Positions 18,108-29,716 of a DNA stretch of 41,844 nucleotides are shown in pieces. The notes under the pieces are model-generated. The model had not been told where the DNA came from and made no database searches. It saw only the letters and a list, made by a program, of their open reading frames with translations. The stretch spans positions 1 to 41,844 of the forward strand of contig JAFAIM010000069.1 of assembly GCA_019236735.1 (NCBI GenBank), read 5' to 3'. The position numbers were made by a program, and so were the translations under genes. The stretch comes from Burkholderiaceae bacterium (GTDB lineage: Bacteria > Pseudomonadota > Gammaproteobacteria > Burkholderiales > Burkholderiaceae_F). Numbering within the stretch: the stretch's first letter is position 1; each line of letters starts with the position of its first letter.

Positions 18108-19220
18108 CTATCGCATCTGCTCGTCGAGCTGCTTCAGTATCCGCTCCCCGGCCGAACCGACTTGCAGTTTGCCGTCCTTGTCTTGAACCTGCACCGTCGT
18201 GCGATCGGCCTGCGTCAACAGCGCAACACGGAACTGTTGCGCTTCGATTTTCGGATCGGATGCGAAAACCCTGGCGAAGAAGTTGCGGTCCGCTTTCTTC
18301 TTGGCGACGTAGTCCGGGTCCAAATAACGGACGAAGTACAAACCCTTGGAGCGATCGCGGTCCTCCACCGTAAAGGCGCCGCGGTCCAGTGCCAGTCCGA
18401 CCCGACGCCACGCGCGATCGAACGGTTCGTCGATTTCGATGTGCGATTGAGCGCCGTCGTTCACAATGTGCGAAACGCTCGGCAACTCCGTGGCAGCGGC
18501 GGCCAGCGCGCCGGGTTTGCCCGCATCGGCCACCATGGTGGCCGACCCTCCTTCGAACCGAACCAATAACCGCTGCAGCATCTCGGCTTCGAGTTCCGGA
18601 TCGCGCGGGCGCGGCTGCCACGTCGTGGTGGTTTTGTCGTTCGACGAGTAGACCTCTTCCAGACCGTGGTGCGTGACAAAGATCTCCGATGTGTTGGTCG
18701 GGGTGCGCTCAACCCGCGTGCGGTATTGGTCTTTCAGGCCGGTGGAGTTCACGGACTCCAAAATCGTGTTCAGGGCTTGCTGAATCAGACCCTCGTGGAT
18801 CTTCGGGTTTTTTTCCTCCCAGTCCGTCTGGACGATCCCCAGCACGGGTTCGTCCGTCGTGAGTTTGTATCCCTGCGTCGTCCAGAAATCCTTGATCACG
18901 TCGTACGCCTTTTCCGGCGGCACATCGACGGCCAGCCAGCGCTGCGCGCCATCGCGCATCAAGCGCGCATGCGCGCCGCTCAGCGATACCGTGGGCGAGG
19001 CCGTGCCGGCAGCGGCTGCGCGCAGCGCGTTGGCGGACGCTCCCCCCGGAAGCGCGTAGCGGTCGTCCCGCGGCAACGGCGCCAGGTCGGGCGGCACTTC
19101 CAGCGGGCCTTGATGTTGCGCCTGCCCCTGGTAGCTGCCGGGATCGGAGGAATTTTTCGATCCGAACAGGCCACAGCCGCTCAGCACGAGCACAAGCACA
19201 CAAGCAAGCCAGATTCTCAC
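18108..19220 (-). CDS. bamC: Outer membrane protein assembly factor BamC
   Basis: Lipoprotein of the BAM complex, which inserts beta-barrel proteins into the outer membrane. The start chosen is the GTG overlapping the dapA stop (GTGA), giving 370 residues that begin with a lipoprotein signal, [16 protein letters not shown], with the lipidated Cys at 16. The mature part has an unstructured N-terminal stretch with [18 protein letters not shown], as used by BamC to contact BamD, then two helix-grip domains (about 115-215 and 250-365). The frame is open upstream but that part overlaps dapA and lacks a signal. It is coupled to dapA, an arrangement shared with E. coli (dapA-bamC). Confidence 0.93.
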   Translation of the reverse strand: MRIWLACVLVLVLSGCGLFGSKNSSDPGSYQGQAQHQGPLEVPPDLAPLPRDDRYALPGGASANALRAAAAGTASPTVSLSGAHARLMRDGAQRWLAVDVPPEKAYDVIKDFWTTQGYKLTTDEPVLGIVQTDWEEKNPKIHEGLIQQALNTILESVNSTGLKDQYRTRVERTPTNTSEIFVTHHGLEEVYSSNDKTTTTWQPRPRDPELEAEMLQRLLVRFEGGSATMVADAGKPGALAAAATELPSVSHIVNDGAQSHIEIDEPFDRAWRRVGLALDRGAFTVEDRDRSKGLYFVRYLDPDYVAKKKADRNFFARVFASDPKIEAQQFRVALLTQADRTTVQVQDKDGKLQVGSAGERILKQLDEQMR

Positions 19221-20092
19221 GTCAGCCCGACCTCTCGCAGCGCCGCCTGCACCGTTTCGCGCCCAGCGGGCGACAATGGAACCAGCGGCGACCGCAGGCC
19301 GCCCGCGATCCGGCCCATCCTGTGCAACGCCCATTTGACCGGGATCGGGTTGGGCTCGACGAACAGGCTCGCGTGCAGCGGCATCAGCTGGGAATTCAGC
19401 GACCGTGCCTTCGGCAGATCGGACGACAGGGCCGCGTCGCAGACCTGCCGCATCAAACGAGGCGCAACGTTGGCGGTAACCGACACGACTCCGTGGCCGC
19501 CGAGCAACATCAACGCGAGAGCCGAGTCGTCATTGCCGCTGTACAGGGCGAACCCGGCCGGGACACGGCGCAGCAGATGCGCGGCCCGCGCCATATCGCC
19601 GGTGGCGTCCTTCAGACCGACGATCCCGGGCACCTGCGACAGGCGAAGCGTCGCTTCCACGCCTAGGTCGGATGCGGTGCGGCTCGGAACGTTGTACAAG
19701 ATCACCGGCAGATCGACAGCCTCGGCGACCGCTGTGAAGTGGCGAACCATCCCATCCTGCGTTGGGCGGTTGTAGTACGGAACCACCTGCAGCGTGGCGT
19801 CGGCGCCGGCCTGTCGCGCCTGGCGCGTGAGCTCGATTGCCTCACGCGTCGAATTCGCTCCAGTGCCCGCGACGACGGGAACGCGGCCGCGCGCTGCCTG
19901 CACGGCGGCTCGCACCAGCTCGATATGTTCCTGCGGATCCACCGTCGCGGATTCGCCGGTCGTGCCGACCGCAACAATCGCGTTGGTGCCCTCCGCGATG
20001 TGCCACTCGACGAGCCGCCGCATCGCCTCCAGGTCGAGCGAGCCGTCGTCGAACATCGGCGAAACGATCGCTACCAGACTGCCCTTGATCAT
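19217..20092 (-). CDS. dapA: 4-hydroxy-tetrahydrodipicolinate synthase
   Basis: Condenses pyruvate with aspartate-4-semialdehyde, the committed step to diaminopimelate and lysine, downstream of LysC in this pathway. With the start at the ATG giving [13 protein letters not shown] the product has 291 residues, and the key residues fall at the E. coli numbers: T44-T45 (GTTGES), Y133 (LYNVPSR), R138 and Schiff-base K161 (GLKDATGD). A GTG five codons upstream (20107) is an alternative start. The gene is followed, with a four-base overlap, by bamC. It stands 51 bases downstream of a methyltransferase gene. Confidence 0.97.
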   Translation of the reverse strand: MIKGSLVAIVSPMFDDGSLDLEAMRRLVEWHIAEGTNAIVAVGTTGESATVDPQEHIELVRAAVQAARGRVPVVAGTGANSTREAIELTRQARQAGADATLQVVPYYNRPTQDGMVRHFTAVAEAVDLPVILYNVPSRTASDLGVEATLRLSQVPGIVGLKDATGDMARAAHLLRRVPAGFALYSGNDDSALALMLLGGHGVVSVTANVAPRLMRQVCDAALSSDLPKARSLNSQLMPLHASLFVEPNPIPVKWALHRMGRIAGGLRSPLVPLSPAGRETVQAALREVGLT

Positions 20093-20143
20093 GGTCTTTC
20101 GCCGCACTCCAAGGATCGAAATTTAGCATGCGCCGCGGGGGCG

Positions 20144-20713
20144 CTAATCGGCCAGCGCGAGGCGATCGAGCCGCTGCGGCGCGGTGCGCACCGCGCACAG
20201 CCTCTGCACGCGGGCCGGACCCGGCTCCTTTCGAACGCCGTCTTCGAACGCGAGCACGTGCAGCAGCGGTGCGAAGCACTGCGCCAACTCGAATGGCTGC
20301 AGCAGGTAGTCGGGATTGCGTGGGCGACCGAACTGCTCATTGCCGGTTGCGAAGGTCTCGTACACGAGGATCCCACCGTCGCGAAGAGCCTGTGCCAGCA
20401 GCGGCAAAGTCGGGCGGTGCAGGTAGTTGGCCACGACGATCGCGTCGTACTGGCGGTCCTTCAGGGGCCAGGGACCGTGCTCCAGGTCGAGTGCGCGAAA
20501 CCGAACCCCCGCAACACCTTCGAGCGCAGCTGCTCGCTCGCCGTCGGCGTCGACGGCGTCCACGCGGCAACCGAGAGCCGCCAGCGCGCGACTGTGACGC
20601 CCGGAGCCGCATGCCAGGTCGAGCACTTCCGATCCGGGCGCAAGGCGAGCGCACCAGCGCAAAATCCACGTGGAAGGCGCAGCCGCAACGGCGTCGCTAT
20701 GGCGATGATGCAT
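20144..20713 (-). CDS. Class I SAM-dependent methyltransferase, small
   Basis: A 189-residue Rossmann-fold methyltransferase. Motif I VLDLACGSGRHS (about 30-41) binds S-adenosylmethionine, an acidic DAVDAD follows at the end of strand 2, and YDAIVVANYLHRPTLP is motif IV. The closest type by eye is the small TehB-like group of thiol/tellurite methyltransferases, but no substrate can be assigned. The ATG directly follows the trpS stop (TGA then ATG), so it is translationally coupled to trpS. It stands between trpS and dapA. Confidence 0.85.
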   Translation of the reverse strand: MHHRHSDAVAAAPSTWILRWCARLAPGSEVLDLACGSGRHSRALAALGCRVDAVDADGERAAALEGVAGVRFRALDLEHGPWPLKDRQYDAIVVANYLHRPTLPLLAQALRDGGILVYETFATGNEQFGRPRNPDYLLQPFELAQCFAPLLHVLAFEDGVRKEPGPARVQRLCAVRTAPQRLDRLALAD

Positions 20714-21916
20714 TCAGGTGTACGACAAGCCCATCGCCTCGCGCACGTCCCGCATCGTCTCCTGCGCCACCGCACGAGCCCGATCGCAGCCATCGGCGAC
20801 GATCGAGCGCAACAGCGATGGATCGTCCAGGTACGGTTGCGCGCGCTGGCGCCACGGTTCCTGCTCAGCGAGCATCGCGTCGATCACGGGCTGCTTGCAC
20901 TCGAGGCAGCCGATTCCCGCGGTCCGGCAGCCTTTCTGCACCCACTCCTGCGTGCTTTGGTTCGAATACACGAGGTGCAACTGCCACACCGGGCACTTCT
21001 CCGGCTCGCCCGGATCGTTGCGGCGCACCCGTGCCGGATCCGTCACCATCTTGCGGATCTTCTCGGTCAGGACCTTGGGATCTTCGCGCATCGAGACTTC
21101 GTTGCCGTAGCTCTTCGACATCTTCTGCCCGTCCACGCCGGGCAGGCGCGGCGATGCGGTCAGCACTGCTTCCGGCTCGACCAGGATCACCCGGCGCGCT
21201 CCCTCCAGATATCCGAATAGTCTCTCGCGGTCGCCGAGCGAAAGATTCTGCGATTCGGCCAGCAGCGCGCGCCCCTGCTCCAGCGCTTCTTCGTCGCCCT
21301 GTTCCTGGTAGCGCGCACGCAGCTCGAGGTAGCGTTTGCCGCGGCGGGAGCCAAGCCGTTTTACCGCGGCGACTGCCTTTTCCTCGAAACCGGGCTCGCG
21401 CCCAAACAGATGATTGAAGCGGCGCGCGATTTCACGAGTCATTTCGATGTGCGGCACCTGGTCTTCGCCGACAGGGACCAGATTGGAGCGGTAGACCAAG
21501 ATGTCGGCCGCCTGCATCAACGGGTACCCGAGAAAGCCATAAGTGGACAAGTCGCGGTCGCGCAAGCGCTCGATCTGATCCTTGTAGGTCGGCACCCGTT
21601 CGAGCCATCCGAGCGGAGTGGCCATCGCGAGCAGCAAAAAGAGCTCGGAGTGCTCCGGAACCCGCGACTGCACGAAGACCGTGGTTTTTGCCGGGTCGAT
21701 GCCGGCGGCGAACCAGTCCACCAGCATGTCCCACACGCTGGCCTCGAGCACCTCTGGGGTTTCGTAGTGGGTGGTCAGCGCGTGCCAATCGGCCACAAAG
21801 AAGAAGCAGGGATGCTCGTCCTGCAGCCGCACCCAGTTCTTCAGCGCGCCGTGGTAATGGCCGATGTGCAACGAACCGGTCGGGCGCATGCCCGACAACA
21901 CGCGGTCAGCGTACAT
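20714..21916 (-). CDS. trpS: Tryptophanyl-tRNA synthetase (with large insertion)
   Basis: Class I synthetase charging tRNA-Trp. From the ATG at 21916 the product has 400 residues, against about 334 in E. coli. HIGH is at 17-20 and KMSKS at 265-269. The extra length is an insertion of about 70 residues before KMSKS (about 178-248, starting near GREPGFEEKAVAAV), rich in charged helical sequence; I know it from TrpRS of other Burkholderiales. A cysteine-containing stretch CRTAGIGCLECK lies in the C-terminal domain. A TTG four codons upstream is an alternative start. A short ORF with a strong ribosome-binding site overlaps the start (separate entry). Confidence 0.96.
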   Translation of the reverse strand: MYADRVLSGMRPTGSLHIGHYHGALKNWVRLQDEHPCFFFVADWHALTTHYETPEVLEASVWDMLVDWFAAGIDPAKTTVFVQSRVPEHSELFLLLAMATPLGWLERVPTYKDQIERLRDRDLSTYGFLGYPLMQAADILVYRSNLVPVGEDQVPHIEMTREIARRFNHLFGREPGFEEKAVAAVKRLGSRRGKRYLELRARYQEQGDEEALEQGRALLAESQNLSLGDRERLFGYLEGARRVILVEPEAVLTASPRLPGVDGQKMSKSYGNEVSMREDPKVLTEKIRKMVTDPARVRRNDPGEPEKCPVWQLHLVYSNQSTQEWVQKGCRTAGIGCLECKQPVIDAMLAEQEPWRQRAQPYLDDPSLLRSIVADGCDRARAVAQETMRDVREAMGLSYT

Positions 21917-21977
21917 CGACCCGAGCAACCGCCGCCCGGCGTGCGGCGGTCGTTTCCGTTATTGCCGCTTCTGCCAT
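21906..21977 (-). CDS. Possible 23-residue upstream ORF overlapping the trpS start
   Basis: In the 138-base gap between yciO and trpS, ATG at 21977 is preceded by GGGAGG seven bases upstream, a much better ribosome-binding site than the one at trpS. It encodes MAEAAITETTAARRAAVARV and three more residues, then stops 11 bases inside trpS in a different frame. It has no Trp codon, so it is not a classical attenuator leader. Ribosomes ending here could re-start at trpS. Alternatively the site has lost or never had a function. TGATAGACT further upstream is a possible extended -10. Confidence 0.35.
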   Translation of the reverse strand: MAEAAITETTAARRAAVARVDVR

Positions 21978-22054
21978 CCGACACCCTCCCGCGTCACAGT
22001 CTATCAGTCGGGAAACGTCGGAAAATGGATGGCGTTCGTGGCCACGGTGCGCCG

Positions 22055-22687
22055 TCAGCTCGGAACCAAACCGAGCAGCGCTGCGTCGCCGCTGCCTTGG
22101 CGCACCAGCACGGGCGCCCGGCCTGTCAGATCGACGACCGTGGTCGGCTGCAGTCCGCAGTTGCCCGAGTCGATCACAAAGTCGAGCTCGTGCTGCAGGC
22201 GTGCGCGAATCTGTGCCGCTTCGACCATCGGAGCTGCGTCACCCGGAAGTTGCAGCGTGGTCGCGATCAGCGGCTGCGCCAATTGTTCCAGCAACCCGAG
22301 CGCCACCGGGTGGTCCGGTACGCGGATGCCGATCGTCTTGCGCGATGGGTGCGAGAGACGCCGCGGCACCTCGCGCGTCGCACGCAGGATGAACGTGAAG
22401 GGTCCGGGCGTAATGTGACGCAGCAGTCGATAAATGGCGTTGTCGACCTGCGCATAGTTGGCGATCTCCGACAAATCCTGGCACATCAACGTCATCAAAT
22501 GGCGCTCGTCGAGCCGACGCAACTGCCGGATCCGGTCGACCGCCTGCTTGTCGTCCAAATGGCAGGCAAGGGCATAGCTGGAGTCGGTCGGAATCGCCCC
22601 GATGCCACCGTCGTCCAGGATTCGCGCAGCCTGCTTCAGCAGCCGAGGCTGCGGATTGTGCGGATGGATCGAAAACAGCTGTGCCAT
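22055..22687 (-). CDS. yciO: Sua5/YciO/YrdC-family protein (YciO type)
   Basis: A 210-residue member of the fold that in TsaC/Sua5 makes threonylcarbamoyl-AMP for the t6A tRNA modification. The N-terminus MAQLFSIHPHNPQPRLL and the blocks IPTDSSYALACHL, TPGPFTFIL, RKTIGIRVPDHP and KPTTV-like QPTTVVDLT identify the YciO branch. Its physiological role is not established and it is generally distinct from the essential TsaC. It is probably transcribed into trpS. The start codon is only 14 bases from that of the divergent carbonic anhydrase gene. Confidence 0.92.
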   Translation of the reverse strand: MAQLFSIHPHNPQPRLLKQAARILDDGGIGAIPTDSSYALACHLDDKQAVDRIRQLRRLDERHLMTLMCQDLSEIANYAQVDNAIYRLLRHITPGPFTFILRATREVPRRLSHPSRKTIGIRVPDHPVALGLLEQLAQPLIATTLQLPGDAAPMVEAAQIRARLQHELDFVIDSGNCGLQPTTVVDLTGRAPVLVRQGSGDAALLGLVPS

Positions 22688-22701
22688 TTACACTTCACTC
22701 G

Positions 22702-23226
22702 ATGCCAATTTACCAGCTCGGAGACTGGGTCCCGCAGATCGATCCCAGTGCGTACGTGCACGATTCGGCTGTCGTGATCGGGCAGGTACGCATCGGCCCG
22801 AACGCGAGCGTGTGGCCGATGGCCACGATCCGCGGCGACAACGAGCCCATTTTTTTGGGCGCCGACAGCAACTGCCAGGATGGCTGCACCTTGCACACCG
22901 ATCCGGGCTTTCCGCTATCGGTCGGCGAGCGGGTCACGATCGGCCATCACGTGATGCTGCATGGTTGCACCATCGGTGACGACAGCCTGATCGGGATCCA
23001 GGCAGTGATCCTGAACGGTGCCGTGATCGGGCGCGGCTGCCTGATCGGGGCGTGCAGCCTAGTGACCGAAGGCAAGCAGATCGCCGACGGTAGTCTCGTG
23101 CTGGGCAGCCCCGGCAAAGTCGTTCGACAACTGGACGAACAAAACACCGAACGGGCGCGCGCGAGTGCGCGGGCGTATGTCATCCGGGCGCGCCTGTACA
23201 AGGCGGGTCTGAAGCGAATCGGTTAA
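22702..23226 (+). CDS. Gamma-carbonic anhydrase family protein
   Basis: A 174-residue left-handed beta-helix protein built from hexapeptide repeats (for example IGPNASVWPMATIRGD and IGDDSLIGIQAVILNG). The zinc-binding His residues expected of the gamma class are present in LHTDPG and IGHHVMLHG. Such YrdA/CaiE-type proteins are often called gamma-carbonic anhydrases, but activity varies. The start MPIYQLGDW matches the family; a GTG at 22681 would overlap the divergent yciO. There is no clear ribosome-binding site, so initiation may be weak or leaderless. It converges on ftsB. Confidence 0.93.
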   Translation: MPIYQLGDWVPQIDPSAYVHDSAVVIGQVRIGPNASVWPMATIRGDNEPIFLGADSNCQDGCTLHTDPGFPLSVGERVTIGHHVMLHGCTIGDDSLIGIQAVILNGAVIGRGCLIGACSLVTEGKQIADGSLVLGSPGKVVRQLDEQNTERARASARAYVIRARLYKAGLKRIG

Positions 23227-23233
23227 GGTGCAG

Positions 23234-23248
23234 GCCCCTTTACGGGGC
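23234..23248. terminator. Weak hairpin between convergent carbonic anhydrase and ftsB genes
   Basis: gcccc/ggggc with a five-base loop straddles the ftsB stop, eight bases after the carbonic anhydrase stop. The stem is only 5 bp and no T-run follows, so it is a poor terminator. Confidence 0.25.
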
Positions 23249-23554
23249 TCCGAGGTGCGGCGCTTGCGCGCCCTGTGCGGCGCCGCTGGAGGGCTGTTCG
23301 AAAAAGATCTCGTCGCCCCGCATCAGGTGCAGATCCTCGCGGGCGCGCTCCTCGATCGCTTCGCGCCCCTGCTCCAGGCTGCGCAACTCGGCCGACAACG
23401 TGGCCTGGCGGGCGTCCAGATCGGCGTTGGCCGTCCGCTGCAAGTTCAGCTCACGCTGCAGTTCGCGCACCCGCAGCCAGCCGCCCTTGCCGAACCACAG
23501 CGGCCACTGGATCGCCAGCAGCAGCACGGCCAGGATCGCGGCGAGCCGCTTCAC
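23240..23554 (-). CDS. ftsB: Cell division protein FtsB
   Basis: Small bitopic divisome protein that joins FtsL and FtsQ and helps activate septal peptidoglycan synthesis. The 104 residues begin with a short cytoplasmic end, one transmembrane helix (about 4-20) and the conserved WPLWFGKGGW, followed by a leucine-rich coiled coil (about 28-68) and the conserved ERAREDLHLMRGDEIFF. It follows eno by nine bases, the eno-ftsB order seen in many proteobacteria. The last 15 residues are low in complexity. Confidence 0.94.
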   Translation of the reverse strand: MKRLAAILAVLLLAIQWPLWFGKGGWLRVRELQRELNLQRTANADLDARQATLSAELRSLEQGREAIEERAREDLHLMRGDEIFFEQPSSGAAQGAQAPHLGAP

Positions 23555-23563
23555 CGGCCTGCC

Positions 23564-24865
<1,302 letters not shown>

Positions 24866-24873
24866 TTACCGTT

Positions 24874-27422
<2,549 letters not shown>

Positions 27423-27430
27423 CTACGGCA

Positions 27431-27453
27431 GTATACCGGCTGCGCCGGTGTAC
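27431..27453. other. Hairpin in the gap between the aminotransferase and pyrG
   Basis: A 10-bp stem with one G-T pair (gtataccggc / gccggtgtac) around a three-base loop, in the 83-base gap. No T-run follows in the direction of transcription, so it is not a clear terminator; it could mark the aminotransferase transcript end or belong to the pyrG promoter region. Confidence 0.35.
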
Positions 27454-27478
27454 GGTGTCTGCGCACGCGCGCGGAGCA

Positions 27479-28795
27479 TCAGATTGCCGCCAGCACTTCG
27501 CGCAGCTTGCCGACGATCTCGTCGACGTGGTTGCGCTCCGCCACCAGCGGTGGCGCCAAGATCAGCGACTCGCCCGTGTTCTTCAGGTGCAGCCCAGCGT
27601 CGTACAGGCGCTTTTGCACCTCGTGGCCGCGCGCCCCCGGCGCCCCATGCGGGTGCAGCTCCACCGCGGCCAGCATCCCGATCGAGCGGATGTCGGTGAC
27701 GCAGGGCAAATCGGCGAGCGAGTGCACCGAATCGACGAAATACGGGCTCAGGGTGCGCGCCCGTTCGACCAGACGTTCCCGGTCGAAGATATCGAGCGTG
27801 GCCAGCGCGGCCGCGCACGCGGCTGGGTGCGCCGAATACGTGTAACCGTGGAAAAACTCGACGCCGCGCTCCGGCCCGGCGTCGGTGATGGCGTCGTAGA
27901 TCGTCTGGCGCGCCGCCACTGCTCCCATCGGCTGGGCTCCGTTGGTCAGCGCCTTAGCCATTGTCATAAGGTCGGGGATGACGCCGAAAGCCTGCGCGCC
28001 GAAGTTGGCCCCCATTCTGCCCCAGCCGCAGATCACCTCGTCGAACACCAGCAGGATGTCGTTGTCGTCGCAGATTTTGCGCAGCCGGTCCAGGTATCCC
28101 TTGGGCGGCGGCAGGCAGCCGCACGAGCCGGCAGTCGGCTCGACAAACACCGCAGCGATGTTCTCGCCGCCATACAGTTGGCAGAAACGCTGCAGATCGT
28201 CTGCCAGCTCGGCGCCGTGTTCCGGCTGCCCCTTGACCATCCGATTTTCTGGAAGGTTTGTATGGCGCATGTGGTACACGGCCGGCAGGCCGGTGCCGAA
28301 CGCGCGCCGGTTGTTGACCATTCCTCCGAGGGCGGTGCCGCCGAGATTCACGCCGTGATACGCGCGCTCGCGCGAGATGAAGATCTGCCGTTGCGGCTGG
28401 CCGCGCACCCTGTGGTACAGCAGCGCCATTTTCATCGCCGTATCGATCGCTTCGGACCCGGAATTGACGAAGAAAACGCGGTTGATCGGCGGCGGAGTGT
28501 ATTGCGCGACCCGAGCAGCAAGCTCGAACGCCTTGGGGTGCGCGCGCAGGAACGCGCCGGCATAGTCGAGCGTGTCGAGCTGGCGGGCGACGGCCTGCGC
28601 GATCTCCCCGCGGCAGTGCCCGGCTGCAACACAGAAAAGGCCCGCGGAGGCGTCGATCAGCGCGCGGCCGTCGGGCGCAAACAGGTACATCCCCCGCGCG
28701 CGGGTAATCAGCCGCGGTTCCTTTTTGAACTCTTTGTTCGGGGAAAACGGCATCCAGAACGGCTCGAGCTCGCCCTGCGCACGGGCCTGCGGCAT
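27479..28795 (-). CDS. Class III PLP aminotransferase (omega-amino acid:pyruvate type)
   Basis: Transfers an amino group between an omega-amino acid or amine, such as beta-alanine, and an oxo acid, usually pyruvate. The 438 residues contain VFFVNSGSEAIDTAMK (phosphate binding), the YHG after RERA (about residues 157-159), VFDEVICGWGRMG with the Asp that binds the PLP ring nitrogen, and the Schiff-base Lys in TMAKALTNGAQPMG. The start WMPFSPNKEFKKEP resembles the beta-alanine-pyruvate aminotransferase group, but the donor cannot be fixed by eye. GGGAGA is well placed before the ATG. It is divergent from the DUF1624 gene across an inverted repeat. Confidence 0.9.
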   Translation of the reverse strand: MPQARAQGELEPFWMPFSPNKEFKKEPRLITRARGMYLFAPDGRALIDASAGLFCVAAGHCRGEIAQAVARQLDTLDYAGAFLRAHPKAFELAARVAQYTPPPINRVFFVNSGSEAIDTAMKMALLYHRVRGQPQRQIFISRERAYHGVNLGGTALGGMVNNRRAFGTGLPAVYHMRHTNLPENRMVKGQPEHGAELADDLQRFCQLYGGENIAAVFVEPTAGSCGCLPPPKGYLDRLRKICDDNDILLVFDEVICGWGRMGANFGAQAFGVIPDLMTMAKALTNGAQPMGAVAARQTIYDAITDAGPERGVEFFHGYTYSAHPAACAAALATLDIFDRERLVERARTLSPYFVDSVHSLADLPCVTDIRSIGMLAAVELHPHGAPGARGHEVQKRLYDAGLHLKNTGESLILAPPLVAERNHVDEIVGKLREVLAAI

Positions 28796-28823
28796 TTGCG
28801 AATCTCCCTGGCGATCGTGAATT

Positions 28824-28854
28824 CGGAAGCGAACTTCGTATTATCCGGCTTCCG
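28824..28854. promoter_or_regulatory. Inverted repeat in a divergent promoter region (possible operator)
   Basis: Perfect 7-bp arms, cggaagc (28824-28830) and gcttccg (28848-28854), separated by 17 bases, in the 82-base gap between the divergent aminotransferase and DUF1624 starts. TATTAT (28839-28844) lies inside it on the plus strand and GATAAT on the minus strand at nearly the same place, so both possible -10 hexamers fall between the arms. A protein bound here could control both genes. No regulator gene is adjacent. Confidence 0.4.
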
Positions 28855-28877
28855 TGCGTGCAGAAGAGAACTCCCGA

Positions 28878-29705
28878 ATGAGCAAGCGCGCAGCCGCAAC
28901 TACGCCGCCTCGGCCGGCGTCGCGAAGGCGTCGGATGGATCCGGGCGCCGCGGCAGGCACGCTGCCGCGCCTGCCGGTGGTTGACTTGCTGCGCGGACTG
29001 GCGATCGCACAGATGGTGGCGTACCACTTCGTGTACGACCTGACCTATTTCGGTTGGCTACATTTCAACATGACCGCCGTTGCGGGGTGGGTTGCTTGGC
29101 GAAACGCGATCGTCACGCAGTTTCTGCTCGTGTGTGGAGTCGGTGTCGGGCTCGGCGAAGCCGCGGGGCGTACGGGGGCACGCTTCTGGCGGCGCTGGCT
29201 GCAGATCGCTGCCGCTGCAGCGCTGGTGTCGATCGCCAGTGCATGGCTGTTCGAGTCGCGCTGGATCTGGTTCGGGATCCTGCATTTCGTCGCGGTGGCG
29301 CTGCTGCTGGCACGCCCGCTGGCGTCCGTTGGAGGAAACAAAGGCGGAGGGGCCGCGGCGATCAACCTGGCGGTCGGGGCGGCCATTGTCGCGCTCGGGC
29401 TGACCGTGCACGATGCGCGGTTTGATCCGGCGTGGGTGCGATGGATCGGCATGGTTGCCCACAAGCCCGCGACCGAGGATTACGTTCCGCTCATTCCGTG
29501 GTTCGGTGTCGTTGCGATCGGCATCGGCCTGAGCGCCCTGTGGAAGCGGCGCGGGTTCGCGACGCCCGCGCCCCTTGCCAGCCTCGACTCACCGCCCGCT
29601 CGCGTGCTGCGCTGGTTGGGACGGTGGCCGCTGACGATCTACCTGGTGCACCAGCCCATCATGATGGGAGTTCTGCTGGGCGTGCGGCAGGCGTTCGCCG
29701 GCTAG
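28878..29705 (+). CDS. DUF1624 / heparan-alpha-glucosaminide N-acetyltransferase-like membrane protein
   Basis: A 275-residue protein with about six to seven hydrophobic helices. The opening VDLLRGLAIAQMVAYHFVYD is the hallmark of the DUF1624 family, related to the eukaryotic lysosomal enzyme HGSNAT and to other membrane acyltransferases. The conserved His of MVAYHFVYD and the later YLVHQPIM are typical. Residues 1-25 are a basic, Arg/Pro-rich cytoplasmic tail. The ATG chosen gives MSKRAAATT; GTG at 28854 is an alternative. In bacteria the substrate is unknown, perhaps an envelope glycan; that is inference from the family. It converges with the cation efflux gene across 11 bases. Confidence 0.85.
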   Translation: MSKRAAATTPPRPASRRRRMDPGAAAGTLPRLPVVDLLRGLAIAQMVAYHFVYDLTYFGWLHFNMTAVAGWVAWRNAIVTQFLLVCGVGVGLGEAAGRTGARFWRRWLQIAAAAALVSIASAWLFESRWIWFGILHFVAVALLLARPLASVGGNKGGGAAAINLAVGAAIVALGLTVHDARFDPAWVRWIGMVAHKPATEDYVPLIPWFGVVAIGIGLSALWKRRGFATPAPLASLDSPPARVLRWLGRWPLTIYLVHQPIMMGVLLGVRQAFAG

Positions 29706-29716
29706 GGTGCCTTACC

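Noticed and set aside
21906-21977. Tryptophan attenuator leader upstream of trpS
   Set aside because: The short ORF there has no Trp codons and no terminator/antiterminator pair is visible, so it is reported only as a possible coupled ORF.
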